Below, one piece after another: positions 35,100 through 48,439 of a stretch of DNA of 64,000 nt. Every line of letters starts with the position of its first letter. Position 1 is the first letter of the stretch. This DNA is from Amblyornis subalaris (Eukaryota; Chordata; Aves; Passeriformes; Ptilonorhynchidae). The position numbers were made by a program, and so were the translations under genes. The notes beneath the pieces were generated by a model. It had not been told where the DNA came from, made no database searches, and worked only from the letters and a program-made list of their open reading frames with translations. Location of the stretch: NCBI GenBank assembly GCA_018881555.1, contig JACAXG010000111.1:124001-188000 (forward strand), in the 5' to 3' direction.

Positions 35100-35596
35100 C
35101 CAGGTAAGTGCATGAGTGAGGCAGGTAGCTCAGCCGTGAGCCTGGCCAGCCTTGCTTCTCCCGGAGGCGGGCGGAAGAGAGCGCGGGAGCGGCCGCTCGC
35201 GCTGCATCCCGGTATTTCTGCGGACTGCCCCTCTCCGCTCACCAGAGCAGCCTGCCCCGAGCCGCGGGCTGATCGCCTCCATCCTTCCAGCCGCATTTGG
35301 TATGCATGGACATTGCCGTCCCCACGCAAGAGCTACTGCTCTATGAGGAAGGCTCGGCGGCTGCTGCTGCCCCCCCGCGCGCCCATCCCATCCCATCCCG
35401 TCCCATCCCATCCCGTCCCATCCCATCCCATCCCAACCTAGCCTATCCTAACCCAGCCCAGTCGAGGCCAGTCTCTGCCCTGCGGCATCGGGGGCGGGAC
35501 GCGCCGAGCGTGGGATGCCCGCGCCCCGGAGGGCGGCTTCCGCGCTAGACGTTTTCAGGTCTGCGGCTGATCTCCCGGTGGGATTTGTGGACAGTC
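35100..35596 (+). promoter_or_regulatory. CpG-rich promoter and 5' UTR of TRPM3 (predicted)
   Basis: GC content and CpG density rise sharply here against an AT-rich background: GCGGGCGGAAGAGAGCGCGGG, GCGGCCGCTCGCGC, GGGGGCGGGACGCGCC. The last contains a GC box (SP1-type, about 35489-35498). There is no obvious TATA box, which fits a CpG-island promoter with dispersed initiation. Upstream ATGs are present: 35302 (a short frame stopping by 35346), and 35306, whose frame is in register with the main ATG but stops at TAG 35546-35548. If transcription starts upstream of 35302 these would act as upstream frames. The exact start site cannot be read from sequence. Confidence 0.7.
35382..35435 (+). 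repeat. (TCCCA)n pentanucleotide array in the 5' region
   Basis: About 11 tandem TCCCA/TCCCG units, followed by diverged units (TCCCAACCTAGCCTATCCTA). It lies between the GC-rich core and the coding exon, probably within the 5' UTR or core promoter, and is likely length-variable. Confidence 0.93.
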
Positions 35597-35686
35597 ATGA
35601 GCCAGACCGAGGCTCCCCGGCCACTCAACTGGACCATCCGGAAGCTGTGCCATGCTGCCTTCCTCCCTTCAGTCCGACTCCTTAAG
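35597..35686 (+). CDS. TRPM3: TRPM3 first coding exon (partial gene)
   Basis: The 30-codon open stretch starts at the first ATG after an in-frame stop (TAG at 35546-35548). It includes the text [20 protein letters not shown] and ends K|GT at a good splice donor (CTTAAG|GTACGG). I recognise this as the amino-terminal segment of TRPM3, a TRP-family, calcium-permeable cation channel of the plasma membrane that responds to heat and neurosteroids. In mammals the same segment sits directly before the exon encoding the conserved MHR domain start. Only the cytosolic N-terminal tip is encoded here, with no membrane segment. The donor is phase 0. The next exon is not in this window, in line with the very long first intron of this gene in other vertebrates. 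The Kozak context is moderate (G at -3, A at +4). Confidence 0.9.
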
Positions 35687-38600
35687 GTACGGCGGGAGCC
35701 AGCTTTGCGTTCGAGAATCGGTGTCTGCTGCTAACCACCTGCCTGGCAGACTGCAGACGCTGTTGCTGGAAAGTTAATTTAGAAATCATCCTAACTTTAC
35801 CATTAATTACCTTGCCTGATACCTTTAAAACCCCTTGTGAGCACCTTAAGGTACCGATATTGTGTGTCTATACTCTATTCAGTGTGTTCGTCTGCCGATA
35901 AAGGTCTGTGAAAGGGGTAAAAAGGAAGTGAGGGACGGTGGATATCATCTGTGCTTCTATTTGCCTTGTTTTACCAAGCTGTGAACTTCTAGGGATGAAG
36001 AAGGTATCTGTTTCTAAAGCATATTCCTTTGTGAGCAGCCCTCTGCTATCTCTTCTTTGGGTTATCCAGCCCCTAGGCAATACCTGAAGATCCGGTATTA
36101 CTCAGACCAACTTGTAAGTGGAGCAATATGTGAGTGGAAAAAATTATCTTGGTTTGCTAAAAGGTGTACATGGGAATGGGATCAGTTAAAGACCTGCAGT
36201 ACAGACAGCATCAGTGAAACTTTCTGGTTTCTTTTTTATTTGTTTAAACTAAGTGTCACAATTTTGAAGGTGCTTTAAAAGTGTTTTTAAATGTGCTTTC
36301 CCAGGAAATAATGATTTTCTATTTGAAAAAATTATTTGGGATTATATACTGTGGAGGGCTCTTAATCTCAGCATGCAAAGTTCCATTGCTACTGTGTGCC
36401 CCACTGAAGCCATTTTGGAGGCATTTGTAGCTGGAAAACAAAATATCTTGAATCAACTTTTTGATAAAAAAAGGTTACATTAAACTGAAAAAGATAGGTT
36501 ACATTAACCTGAAAAGTCGTCTTTTTTTCTTGGAACATCTTAATTATTTGGATTGTACAATGATATTTTAAACAATATAGTAATTTCCCTGTAGGCTTTG
36601 TTTTATGACATGTTTTATTCATTACAATATCTCGTTTCATCATAGTATTTGGTAGTTTGGCTTTGAAATTAATATGCAGCCATGGCTAATCTGACAGTGT
36701 ATTAGATGGTAATTTTGATATAACCGTTTGATCTTGTGTGAGTAGCTTGGAAATTAGGTCAGTTCTTACTAGTGCAACATGCTTGAGCAGTAGTGTAGGG
36801 TATGACATTGTACTTAGCAGATGCATGTTGTATGTATAATTATTGTATACGCAATATTGATACAAAAGTGACCATACTGTGTAGTCTAGGAGGTATTTGT
36901 CACATCCTGACAGGAGGGGGCTACACTAGAAAAAGATTTCTGTTTCCAAACCAGTTTCCAAACTACCTGCTGGGAGGTACATTGTGAGCATCCCCAAAGA
37001 ACAAAAGAAAGATAAAACTTAGATTCCTGAAAAATTAGAAGATAACTAGCGCAGATCAAGTCAGAAAGTGGTGTTGATTGTTTTATAAACGGTTCCCCCC
37101 AGCCCCACAAGCACACATGAGAATATGCAAACTCTACAAATCCGATGCTTTTAGAAAAATATAATTTTGTTGAGGAGTGAGAACTCGGATGTTTTACTGT
37201 CATTCTCAATACTGGTGGGTCAGGAGTTGGGGGACTATAGTCTGCGGTATTTCTTTTTTGGCAGACAAATGTTGCCCCATGTGTATGGTTTCTGTTCATT
37301 GCATAATAAGTATGAACAGTGTGATTAATTATTAAAAGAGCTGACTGAAAACGATTTTCTGAAGCTAGAGCTATAACCTGTTAGGGAAAGAGTGAGTGGA
37401 TCCTGCAGAGTCAAAAAGAGCGGGGAAAAATAACCAGAGATGAGCAACCTCTGCACAAGAGGGTGTGGGAGGTGTGGGAGAGACCACAGCAAAGAAAGGT
37501 GGGAATCTGGCTCCTCTCTCAGCTCACAAGCAGTGCTGGTTGACTGGAGAGGGAAATGCATACATCAGAATCTTCAAGACTGCCCAAAAAAGCTTAAAAT
37601 TTTGCTTGTTATCTTTGTCTTTTATTATTTAATGTGTTTAAAGCAAGTGATTGACATAAGAATAGAGGCCCACTGTCTGAATTCCATCAGCCAACCTGAA
37701 GAAATTCTTCTGTCATCAAGGAAAGGGTGCAATAATAGCAGCATTAAATTACCAGGGGAGTGGTGTAAATATTTTCCTAAAAATATTCTTTTCTATTTCA
37801 TGTCTTTTTTCACAAAATAAAGAAACTTTTTTTCTTTTTATGAATGAAAGGCGATCCTCTAAATCCAAAAACATTGGAAAGACAAGAGCAATAATCTAAG
37901 CACATTTTTTATAATTGCCCAGTTTCCAATTGAATTAGGTAGTTTTAAGGGCTAATGCAATATTGTTTCTAAGTAGGCGTTCACTAGACCCTTTTCTATA
38001 CAGTTTTTCTCTGCAGAGAATGCCCTCAATCACAAAATAAATTTTGCAAAGCCTGATATATTATGGCACACTTTTAGTATTATATGCTTCATCTATCATT
38101 GCCAAACTCTATTTCAATGTACATTGTAAATTTAGTTAGAGTAAGAAAATATAAAATACCATTGTGTCTTTGTAATTTGTATACTTTATTTTAGCCTACC
38201 AGAACAAAAGAACTAAATAACCATTAAGTTCAAGGATAGGTCTTTTCCCGAACTCGTAAGAATGAGAGAGAGCAGAGATTTCCTATTTTACACACACAAA
38301 AGTTAACTGTGGCATTACCTGCACCTTTGTAATAAAAAGCACAAACTTTGCAATTAATTCCATGTTTTTTTAAATGAGAAGTTGAAAGTTCTTACCCCGT
38401 GGATACAATTCTAAAGGTAGCATCAGTGCTTTCACCCTGAGGGATCTAAATAAATACTGAAATCTAGGACTTGCATGGAGGCAAGACTCTTGTGTTCTCT
38501 TGAAATTACTGGTTTATACTGAAAGCAGTTATTCAGCAGGTAGGCTGTGCTCTTGTTACATCCTGTTGAAATTGGTGAGCAGTGGTCAGTTGCATGAACT

Positions 38601-40024
38601 GTCATTGGATAGATCTCTGGCCACAGTGGTCTCATTTAATTTAGATAAGCTAGGATCATTTGTACATGCATCCAGTTTTGCTCCCTGTGCTTTTCTTCCA
38701 GGCATGTGTTCCTGTTCTAACCCACTTCAGCAATACTCTCGTGTTTAGGTGTGGTTTTATAACACTATTTTCTCAGTTTTTGATTTTCTGACAGGCACTC
38801 AGACTACCAGGAGCTGTATTTGAAGTACAGATTGAAACAAGTTATTGGAGATTTTTACCTCCTGTGTTATCAGCTCATCCTTCACTGCACCCATTTTTTT
38901 TGACTAATAAGTTACTTCCTGTAGCACATTCCATGCTGGTATTTTTTTGTAGTTGTTTCAATATGCTTAAAACTGCCTAATGCCTTCCTATCTGAAGGAA
39001 GCATTAAGAAGTGCTTTGAGCACATCTGCCGAGCTTTGTGCAGAACTGTCATTCTCCTTAGATGATCAAGTTAGTTTAAAAAATCCAGACATTTTAGAAC
39101 AATGTTTTGGGCTCTTGAAAAAGGAATGAATAACATCATTCTAAAAACTTCACTCAGAGGACACTGTGCCCTATGAGACTGCAGATGTTGTACTTTTGCT
39201 TGAAACAGATATAATACATGCCATGCAATCAAGAAATGGGCAATATACTCAAGAAAAATACATAAATATATAAACTGAGAGTAGAAGAGGACTGAACAAT
39301 AAAATCTCTGTAATGCACAGTAAGTTTTAACACCACAGATTTATAGATGTGCAAGTGTAGAAGTACTATATCAAACAGTAAAAAAGCAAAAAATTACCCA
39401 CCTTTTTTTTTCTTAATAATACTACTAAATTTTTTCTTAATGAATCTGACTTGCATGTCAATAAGTAGGCTTGCAAGGCAGGAACTTGGAAGGACCAGAG
39501 GAAAGGAAACAGAGTCAATCAGAAGAAACATTGGGGGAAATGTTTTTGCTATTTTTTCACAGCATACAGGTTGGCAAAAATGCCAGGTCAGCTCTACCAA
39601 ATAAAGAAGAGCACTTACCTGACCTGGGCAGTAGTCTAACCTAGCTCCCTGATCTGGTGGAAGATTAAAGAGATCAGACACTAAATTTCTTACCGAATGA
39701 GAAACTAGATCTTCTTTTTGTTATTTAGTTTTATTTACTTGCCCTACCAAGAATGCCTAAAGTAACCCAAGAGAAAGTTAAAAACTGAAAAACAGCTTAT
39801 TAGATTGAGACACACTGTCTTTTGAATGTGACAGTACATACATATGAAATTCTGACTGGGCTGATGTATGTGAACAAAGAGGGTGGACAATATTTCTCCT
39901 TCTACAGCAAGTTTGGTTATGTCCATAATGAAGGTGTCTACAGGAATAAAGACTAGGAAATACCAGGCAGTCTTTATTAAGGTACATGGGGGAATACCAC
40001 ACTGTTCAATGGCTTATGTCAACT

Positions 40025-40120
40025 AAAATTGCATTGCTATTTGATTACAAGTTTATTTCAGGATAATTTTTAAAAATTGCATTGCTATTTGATTACAAGT
40101 TTATTTCAGGATAATTTAAA
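40025..40120. repeat. Two-copy tandem duplication, 48-bp unit
   Basis: AAAATTGCATTGCTATTTGA and the following bases up to CAGGATAATTT occur twice at a 48-base offset with almost no differences. This suggests a recent local duplication. Confidence 0.95.
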
Positions 40121-43100
40121 AAAATCTGATTTGGTAAATTGAATGAAAAATGGTTCTCCAGAATGGTGGAAGAATGAAGCGTGTTTTTTATTAAACAGTG
40201 AATGTTTCTACTTCTGAAGCACCTACTGTGAGAAAAAGTGATTGTAAGAGAGGAGAAAGTTGCATCTTTTGGAGGTAATTATGTTCCTCAAATGGATTGG
40301 GGAAATCAAAAAAAAAAGTTATTGGACTGATAGAATAGTCCTGTATTTCAGGAGAGATACTTTTGATAAACAGTTTTTAAAAATACTTGTAAGGTGGATT
40401 TATGTGCCATAATCATGAGATGGTAATGTTAGACTGTGTTATGATCTCCCAAAACAGAAGCATAAGCTTTTTATGCTATTTTATTCACTATCACTGAGAA
40501 AATGAGCAAAAATCTAAACACAAAGGCAGTCAAAATGTTTAGATTCTTTTGCTCTCCGCTACTCTTTTGATGTCCAGTTGGCAGTGAGGTCTTCTAGCTT
40601 ATCACTGCCTAATAGATAACAATTCTGATTATTATTTTAGTTAATTTACAATATCCACCTTTCAAACTGCAACAAAATGAGAGGACAGATTTACTAAGTC
40701 TTGACTGAAAAACTGAGATTCTTGGAACAAATGCTGTTGCATACATTTATCATTTCTGAGGTGGTATACCAAATGTTTCTGAAAGTAGTATGCACATTAC
40801 CAACAGTAAAATTAGGGTAGTAGTTTACCTGTGTCTGCACTCATCTTACTGACTTAAATTGTAATAATTGATGAGCCAACACCATGCATCGCTCAGGAGG
40901 ATTTGATGCATTTGGAGGAGCACTTAAGATCAGACTGACTAACACACAGGCATGTAGAATTATCAGTGAGATAATTTTCTTATAAATTCACTAATAGAAA
41001 AACTAGTCCACCTCTATTTATGGTGGGATGCTGTACATGGTGTGAAATACAGATGAGTTTTATGCATGCATGTAAGTTCTATTGAGAAAGAAATTATTTG
41101 ATAAATTTCTGTTTTCCTGTCAGAAAGAACATATCAGTTGTATCTATCACCTTTGTAATACACGTTGCATATTTCTGACTCTGATTCACAATTTTCTGAG
41201 GTGTATTATTTGTCCTCAGAAGCCCAAAAGCCATGTTTCCAGCAAAGAGGAAGATTCAGCTTTCTGTTCTGTGTTCTGTTCCTTGTGCCATCAGTTTCTT
41301 CATTTAAGTAAGGATGGCAGGAAAGAGACCTGGGGCTAGGGGCATTGCTGTGTCTTTGCAGTCTCCTGCTTTATTGTCAAAAAATTCATTTTACACCCCA
41401 AATCAGGGGAGCAATGGGTGTTGCAGTGTAGCTTCACAGTGCCTTTGCACAGGTGTGCTTGCGTTACTGTGCTCAGTTGAAAGCTGTGCCTGTAGTACTT
41501 CACATTCTATAACCAAGTAATGACAGAATGGTGATGACATTTTGCAGCTGAGGTTGAAGAACTGATTATATGCCTTTTGGAGGTTCCGTGTTCTCAAAAG
41601 CTGCTTATTTCCTGAAGTCATGCTTCTCGTCAGCAGTGAGATGAGCTGATCCCTTTAATGTGGCAACTGGGCATGTTCATGTGTAAGGATTTTCTGACAG
41701 ATTATGCCAGTTCAGTTCTTCTGAAAGGAAATTAAATGTGGAGGTTGATAATGATTTTTCCATTTTATGTAAAGAAGTAGTCACTCTGTGGTTAATTCTT
41801 TGGTGCAGTGTACATTTTTCATGTGATCCAAGGTGAATCAGAGGTTGTTAGCTGTTTGACTTAGTGACTGAATCTTCTCCATGAGTATGACTTGGGTTGA
41901 TGACCACTGACTTGGAAGAGATGTAGCAACAAATAAGTTTCCACAACAAGGAATATATTCCCAAATAAGAAAAAAAAGAGTGAGAGATAAAAACAAAGAG
42001 CATAGTGGTGGAAGTCATGTTTTCGTGGAAAAACCTACGTTTAAGAGATAGACACATCAGTGTCATTTGGATGGCAGAGACTATAGTCTACTAATGTCAT
42101 GTAGAAGGAAAAATAGTTTTGACTTTCAGGTTGGAAAATGCTCTGTGAATGCAAAGTTTCTCACTTTAAACCGGAGAATTTTAGGGGATAATACCAAAAG
42201 ATTTTTCTTTCTAGGCATGTCACTACCATGTGAGTGCTTTTTTTTAAAAAAAAGAAGTGATAGAAAAGATAATATTAAATTTTCAGTCTTCATGAAGCAG
42301 CTACAGTACAAAAATACTTAGCTGTTTAAAATCAGGAACCTGCAGCTGCTACAGGTTTTTATCCTCGTGCATGAGAATATTATTTTCAGTGCTTTCCCTA
42401 AATCTGGCTTTCATTAGTGTTTCTACCTTTATCTTAGATAATGTAGTGAGGTTTTGCCTTCTTCTGTGCCACATGACCAATGGGTTACAGTGATGAAGAT
42501 GAGGTATCAGAGAAATACTCCAGGGTTTTACATTTTTTCTGTGTGTGGAAGATTTTCGCTTATAAAGGATCGCTGCTTCTCATGAGGTTCAGGCTCTTCA
42601 GATTTGAGAATTTACAAGAGGGGGCAGGTGGCGCCATTGCCCACTGGCCTTTATTTTATAATATATGAAACATTGCATTGAACTTGCTTATCAGAAAGTA
42701 CATGCAAGATTCCAAATTTGTGACAGCATGAGAGATGATTTACAATCATTTCCAACGAAAAAAAATAATAAAAAGTAGTATTTTTATGTATATTAATAGA
42801 ATAGAAGAAAAAAGTTAAGACTTCTTCTGAACACAGTATTGTTTGTAAAATAATTGTAAAATGCTACTAAATGTAGCAATCATACAATCAAGAGGTTACA
42901 GATACAAGTAGAATCTTGTATTAAGAGCATAAGATTTTAATGTTGTTCTGCTATACTGTTCCTTATGTTTGAGAGAGTGCCATGTGAAAAATTGAGGACG
43001 CGAGACTGTGAAGTGAAGCTGAGTGGTTTTATTCCACCTGAATTGCTAACAAGACTATGCTACAGTGTAAAAAAAAATGCCCTTGGGACTCTCTGGAAAT

Positions 43101-43589
43101 TTATGTCAAAGCTGGTAATAAAGCATGAAATAAAATCACTTCATCAAAAATATCTTTGATCCCCCAAGTAATATAATGACATGAAACAGTCTGACAAAGT
43201 GCTTATACACAGTGTCAAGGAAGTTACTGAAGCAAATATCAGGATTCTATAATGTAATTAAAGCAATCATCAGTCTGACTTTACATGAGTGAGGAGATGA
43301 TTGAGTGAAACACTGGTTTTCATTTACCTTTTTCTTCAGCTTTTGCTTGTAAATGCAGACAGGAGAGAGAGCAACTTACTGAGCCATCGTAATTAGGAAT
43401 ATAGGGTGGATGCATTGTTTCGTTTCAGAAGGATGCCATTTTCTTAACTTCCTGGTGTATTGAATTGACATGGTGTGTTGCTGCTGGGTCTGTTGTAATG
43501 AAATATCACAGCTGTTTTGCAGTGCAATGACTGGATGTTCATCTTTGCATGTAGCTAGAAAGAGAGACCAAAACAACTGGATAAACTAA

Positions 43590-43640
43590 TTGCAAGGTAA
43601 CCTGAAGACCTTTCAGACCGACTTTTCTATGATTGTATGT
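43590..43640 (+). mobile_element. Possible CR1 3' tail remnant
   Basis: A short match to the CR1 terminus (GACCTTTCAGACC, then TTCTATGATTGTATG). Too short and diverged to be sure. Confidence 0.4.
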
Positions 43641-46600
43641 AGTATTTTTAGTGTTCTGAATAGCAGGAGGCATTTTCCAAATATGTTCTTATTCGACTTT
43701 TGGGTTCAGTACTTCAAATTATTAGATGATGTCTTATGCAGGAGATGAGCAGTTTTGATGAACACTGTTTTTTTCTGATTGCAAATTGTGCAGTATCACA
43801 TTAAAACTGTGAAGATCTGCACAACCCAGCCAAACTACTACAGCTTTTCTCAGTTTTTTTTCTCCTTACATTTCTGCCCACCTCTCTGCTGGCCCTTTTC
43901 CTGAACTGCATCACTCAAAGAAGTTTTCAGATATTTGACTGCTTAGCCCATGCTCACAGAAGCAATAGTGGTGCCAGGTTATGATGGCAATAATGATGAC
44001 AACCGAATTGCTGCATGCAATCTGGCTTGACTGAGGTTAACTCCCTCTGGCTGAAGGATGGGTAGATCAGGTATCACGATTGCCCAAAATGCTTGCTAAG
44101 ACAAGCAGAGAAGTAGTTAAAGGTATCCCTTTGGATTTGGATGTGATGGCTTTGGTTTGTACTGTCTTTGATGCAGCTGGTTGCAAAGTGATACTGCTTG
44201 GAAGTCATATACTTTTTTAAATTATTCGCTTCAAATCCAAGTTTGTCTTAAAAATAATATTATGTCAATTTTTTAGAGATCCTACACTTACTTTCTTTGG
44301 TGAGAACAGGATAGATTGAGATATGCTGTGAAAAGAGACATGCTTATTCTATCTTGCCACTAGGAGGACTACTTCAATATGCATAATTCCTTACAAGTGT
44401 TTTTCTAAATTCCTAAAGCCGTAGCCCCCATAAGCAGTCTTTTACAGTGACCTTATCTAGGCCATCAGAAATACCCTTCTGTGGTGTCTTCCTGGATCTT
44501 TGTTGGTGCACTTAAAATCTATGATTTCTTGTTTTGTCCACTATGAGCAGAGGGGACAGATGGGGCAGCTTTTTCTGCTTAAAAATTCTTGTGCAGTGTT
44601 TGGAAATTGGCTAGTTTAACAGATCAGCTCATGACACATGGTTCTTTGTCAGCTTCTAATAAAGATTATTAGATTATTTATTCCACTTTATCCTCCACAG
44701 AAGTTAGACTAAGAGTGCCTTGCTGCTCATCTTTTTACCTCCTTCTCTAGTCGTCAGGCATCTTACTGAAAAGACCAGCAGGGATTTCTGAGACTTGTGC
44801 TCAATCTTCCATTCTAATCTTAGCTTTATAAACTGGGGAAGTGTTCATAAGGAAATGGAAGGTATGACAACCCTCCTTCACTTCAGTGTCCTGAAGAGAC
44901 AGAATAACATTTCTGTTAAATTACCTACAACATCTTTTTGATTTAACAACTTTACCATAATGTGAGTTGACTAACAACTATCAGTCTTCAGGCAGAGTTT
45001 TGGAAGAGCTCAGTCCCTTTCTGTTTGCACAGCAGAAATATTATTCTTGTTTCTTTGTATAGGAATAAAACCAATGCTTTCTGATGGTCATGTTTTAAAA
45101 CTCAACGTGGGGGACAGTTGGCAGCACAGTACATATTAAGATACTGAATTTCAAGCATATGTGCTACATTTATTACATACAAATGAGGAAATTTAATGTG
45201 TATGTGCATTTCTCTGGAATAAAAAGGTGATTTTGAGCCTTCTAACCCAGTTGGAGGGAGAGGTGCAGAATAAAAAATGTTGTCAGATATAGTCTACTGG
45301 GGAATTAAATGTGATCAGATTATTTTATCTTGATAGATGCAGTTATTTAAAAATAATCTAAAGATAAAGATCAGATCTATCGAGACAAAAACATCCTGTG
45401 CAGTTCCTTATTAACGGTAACTGTGAGAGCTTTAGCTTATTCAGGATGGGAATAGTAAATTGCTCAGAGGATTGGTTCCTCTTAGAATCTGATGACTGCT
45501 ATTACTAGCATATAAAACCTAAAGATGAAGTTATTTTCATTTTGTTACTTTTATTTCCTAAGTAGTGCAAATTTTCTGTTTCATTTAACATTAGAAAATT
45601 CATTACTAAAACATCCCATGATAAAATGGATGTCTGTAGAGTTAGAGCAAATGAGAACTGCTTGTTCACCCAATACTGTAGTCTGCCAAGGATGTGACTA
45701 CAATAGGAAGTCATTAAGCAACTACTGAAATGAGCAAATAGTTTGCATAAAATTACCTGACAAATTTAGCATCTTGGCACCATGAGATATGTTAGCGCAG
45801 TTAGTTTCCATTAATTTATTTCCAACTCATCTGAAATCGAATTGAATCAATGGAGACACTTCCACCCATTTTTTGGGTAGTGTGACCCTTATTTGCCAGA
45901 TAGCAGAGCTCAAAGCTTGAAGGAGAAACACTGCAATAGTCCAGGATATGTATAATGCACATTATGTTATTTTGGTTCAAGACTAAGTGTGTGTTCAGGT
46001 ATCTGTGCTGCAAATACTTGTGTGGATAACCAATGCTGCAAATTTTTTCCATATCAAATCACATGTACTCTCCTCTAAAAATAAATGAGGAGGGCAAACT
46101 GCTGAAGCAAACTAGTTAATATGATTAACTAAATATGAGTAGCTACAGAGAAGAGTGTGGTTCATTTATTAATTAAACTGATTAGAAGCGTAACATAGAA
46201 AAAATTGCTTTTTCATTTTCTTGGAGGAAAAAGTGTATGTTCACTATCTGTGGCAATTCTTGCCCTTGGTTGCATTGATGTAATCAGAAAATGAGATTTT
46301 ATCATAGTAAAACTACATTAATGGTAGAATGTTGGCTCCCGATGCTTTGAAAAATGCATAGTGGAGTATTCTACTTTAGCTTGCTTTGTGGAATACACTT
46401 TATTTCAGTATCAATGTGATCACTTTATGTGACATTGCTTCAAACATTGATAACTAGATTCTTTGTGACAGTTATCCCGAGCCTAATTCCACTCTTAGCA
46501 CGTGTTAGTAAATGCTCATTTGAAACTCAGAGGTCATTTCATGTCAGGAAGGATTTTTCTGCAGTGGTGGTTTTAGCTTGGCTGATGTGGCTGTTGACAC

Positions 46601-47685
46601 TAGTTCACACTTTCTTCCGCGGCCTGAGCCAAAGCAAGGTTAATACTGCAACACAATCTGAACTAAGCTGGCATGCATCTCTTCTCCCATAGCATTTCTA
46701 CCCTAATGCTGTTGAATGCAATGGATGTATATGTATAGTGTTGATAAAGGTGTCTGCCAATCTAAAATCCCAGTTTGGAAGCATGTATTATGTATCATCA
46801 TGAGTAAGGCTACCATTAATATCCGCAAAGTTGCTTTATAATGTGTTATTTTTGTGTGCTTGGAATTAATATCCCTTGAATCTAGATTGGTTTTGCAGAA
46901 ACTGCACAGTCAACATAGTCTGGAAGTAACAGTCCCAATAAACAGTAACAGCTGGTTACCTTGTTGCATTAAAATTTTAGCTCTTTCTGGGTTTCCTGTT
47001 CTGTGCTTCAATGATGCAGTAGGCTGTGCCCCTGAATTTCACATTTGGTATCTTTCTCAGATACTCAAATCAACTGTCATTAAAACACTTGCTTCCTGCT
47101 GAGGGGACTTTCAGTTTTTCACTGGGAGGCCACAGGCAGGAAAATATAATGCACTTGCATCAGTGTGGAAAAAAAAAAAGGAGGTTTCATTAAGGAATGA
47201 GATAATGAGATACCCATGACTCATTTGAATACTCTGTGAATACATAAATGCTAAAACACATTGTGCTTAAAGTAGTGATTAATAATATATCCCAGTTCTT
47301 TGGATTACATACATATTAGCAGATCTCTGTTTATACTACTTTGGTTTTTTAAATTCCATTCATAGAAGTGGGTTATTTAAAAATAAAAAATTGAAGTAGG
47401 TTAACAACAGAAATATTGACAAGACTTTATAAACAAAATAAAGCAGATGAAAATAGAAAAGTTAAACTTAAAGCAATGTCTTTGGATTTCATGCACAAAA
47501 TAAAATACAAGTACAATTTAGAATGTTGTATTACTAATATCAATTAGTTGCAGAAAGTTTATATAATCAAGTTAATCCTTTCACTAGCTGCTGTTTGCTG
47601 TCTGCTTGCCAATCTCATTCTGGGGAGAGCAGAATTACTAATTCCTGATTTGAGCTAAAATTAGTTAGCTCATACGTGTATACTT

Positions 47686-48372
47686 AGAATCATAAAATCA
47701 TAGAATATATGGAACTGGAATGGACCCATAAGGGTCATAGGATCATTGATTCCAACTCTTGGTCCTCACAGAAGGACTAAAACTAAACCTATGGCTTAAT
47801 CAGTCAGTCCTTGAACTTTGACAGACTTGGTGCCATGACCACTTCCCTGTGGAGCGTGATCCAGTGATCAACCACCCTCTGGGTGAAGAACCTATTCCTA
47901 ATGTCCAGTCTGTACTTCCTCTGATGAAGCTTCAATCCCTTTGCTTGTGCCCTCTCACTGTTTACCAGAGAGAGAAGATCAGCAATTCTTCCTCTGCTGC
48001 CCTCCTTGAGGAAGCTGTAGGGTGTAATGGAGTCACTCCACAGCCTTCTCTTCTTCAAGCCGAACAAACCAAGTAACCTTAACTGCACTTTCTCAGTCTT
48101 GTCTGGAGTGATCTTGCCAGATCTCTTTCTGTGGAGGTGCTCTCCAAGCCTCTCATCCCCCAGTTTGTATGTCTACACAGGACTGCCATTTCTCAGATGC
48201 AGAATCCAGCACTTGCTCTTTTTAAGTGTGATGTGATTGGTGGTTGCTCAGATCTGTCTCTAAGGCCTCTCTATTCCTGAGGGAGTTCACAGTTCCTCCT
48301 AGTTTAGTATGTTTGGCAAAACTACTGAATTTACATTTGGCTGCTACATCCAGATCATTTATAAAAACATTA
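47686..48372 (-). mobile_element. CR1 LINE, 3' fragment of about 690 bp
   Basis: The plus strand starts with AGAATCATAAAATCATAGAAT (reverse of the CR1 terminus), then reads through antisense CR1 3' UTR and the end of ORF2. The minus-strand frame at 48088-47804 gives GLFGLKKRRLWSDSITPYSF and DIRNRFFTQRVVDHW, the CR1 C-terminal region. The upstream limit near 48372 is approximate. Dead, diverged copy. Confidence 0.88.
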
Positions 48373-48439
48373 AAGCATTACTTGACTTGCCATTTGCTAT
48401 TTTACTTTCAATACTTGAAATAGTGGTGGATACTGAAGT

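Larger units (their letters stand above)
35687..47685 (+). other. TRPM3 intron 1, first part, without recognised exons
   Basis: Opens with the donor GTACGG at 35687. About 12 kb of AT-rich sequence with no frame that is bounded by splice sites and recognisable as TRPM3. Small structures seen: a 24-bp duplication at about 36475-36514 (GGTTACATTAA twice), a 48-bp tandem duplication at 40025-40120, and a possible CR1 tail remnant at about 43590-43640 (ACCTTTCAGACCGACTTTTCTATGATTGTATG). Confidence 0.65.

Noticed and set aside
34908..35441. 177-codon plus-strand frame upstream of TRPM3
   Set aside because: Crosses the CpG region and the TCCCA array, has no domain, and is explained by low stop density in GC-rich DNA.
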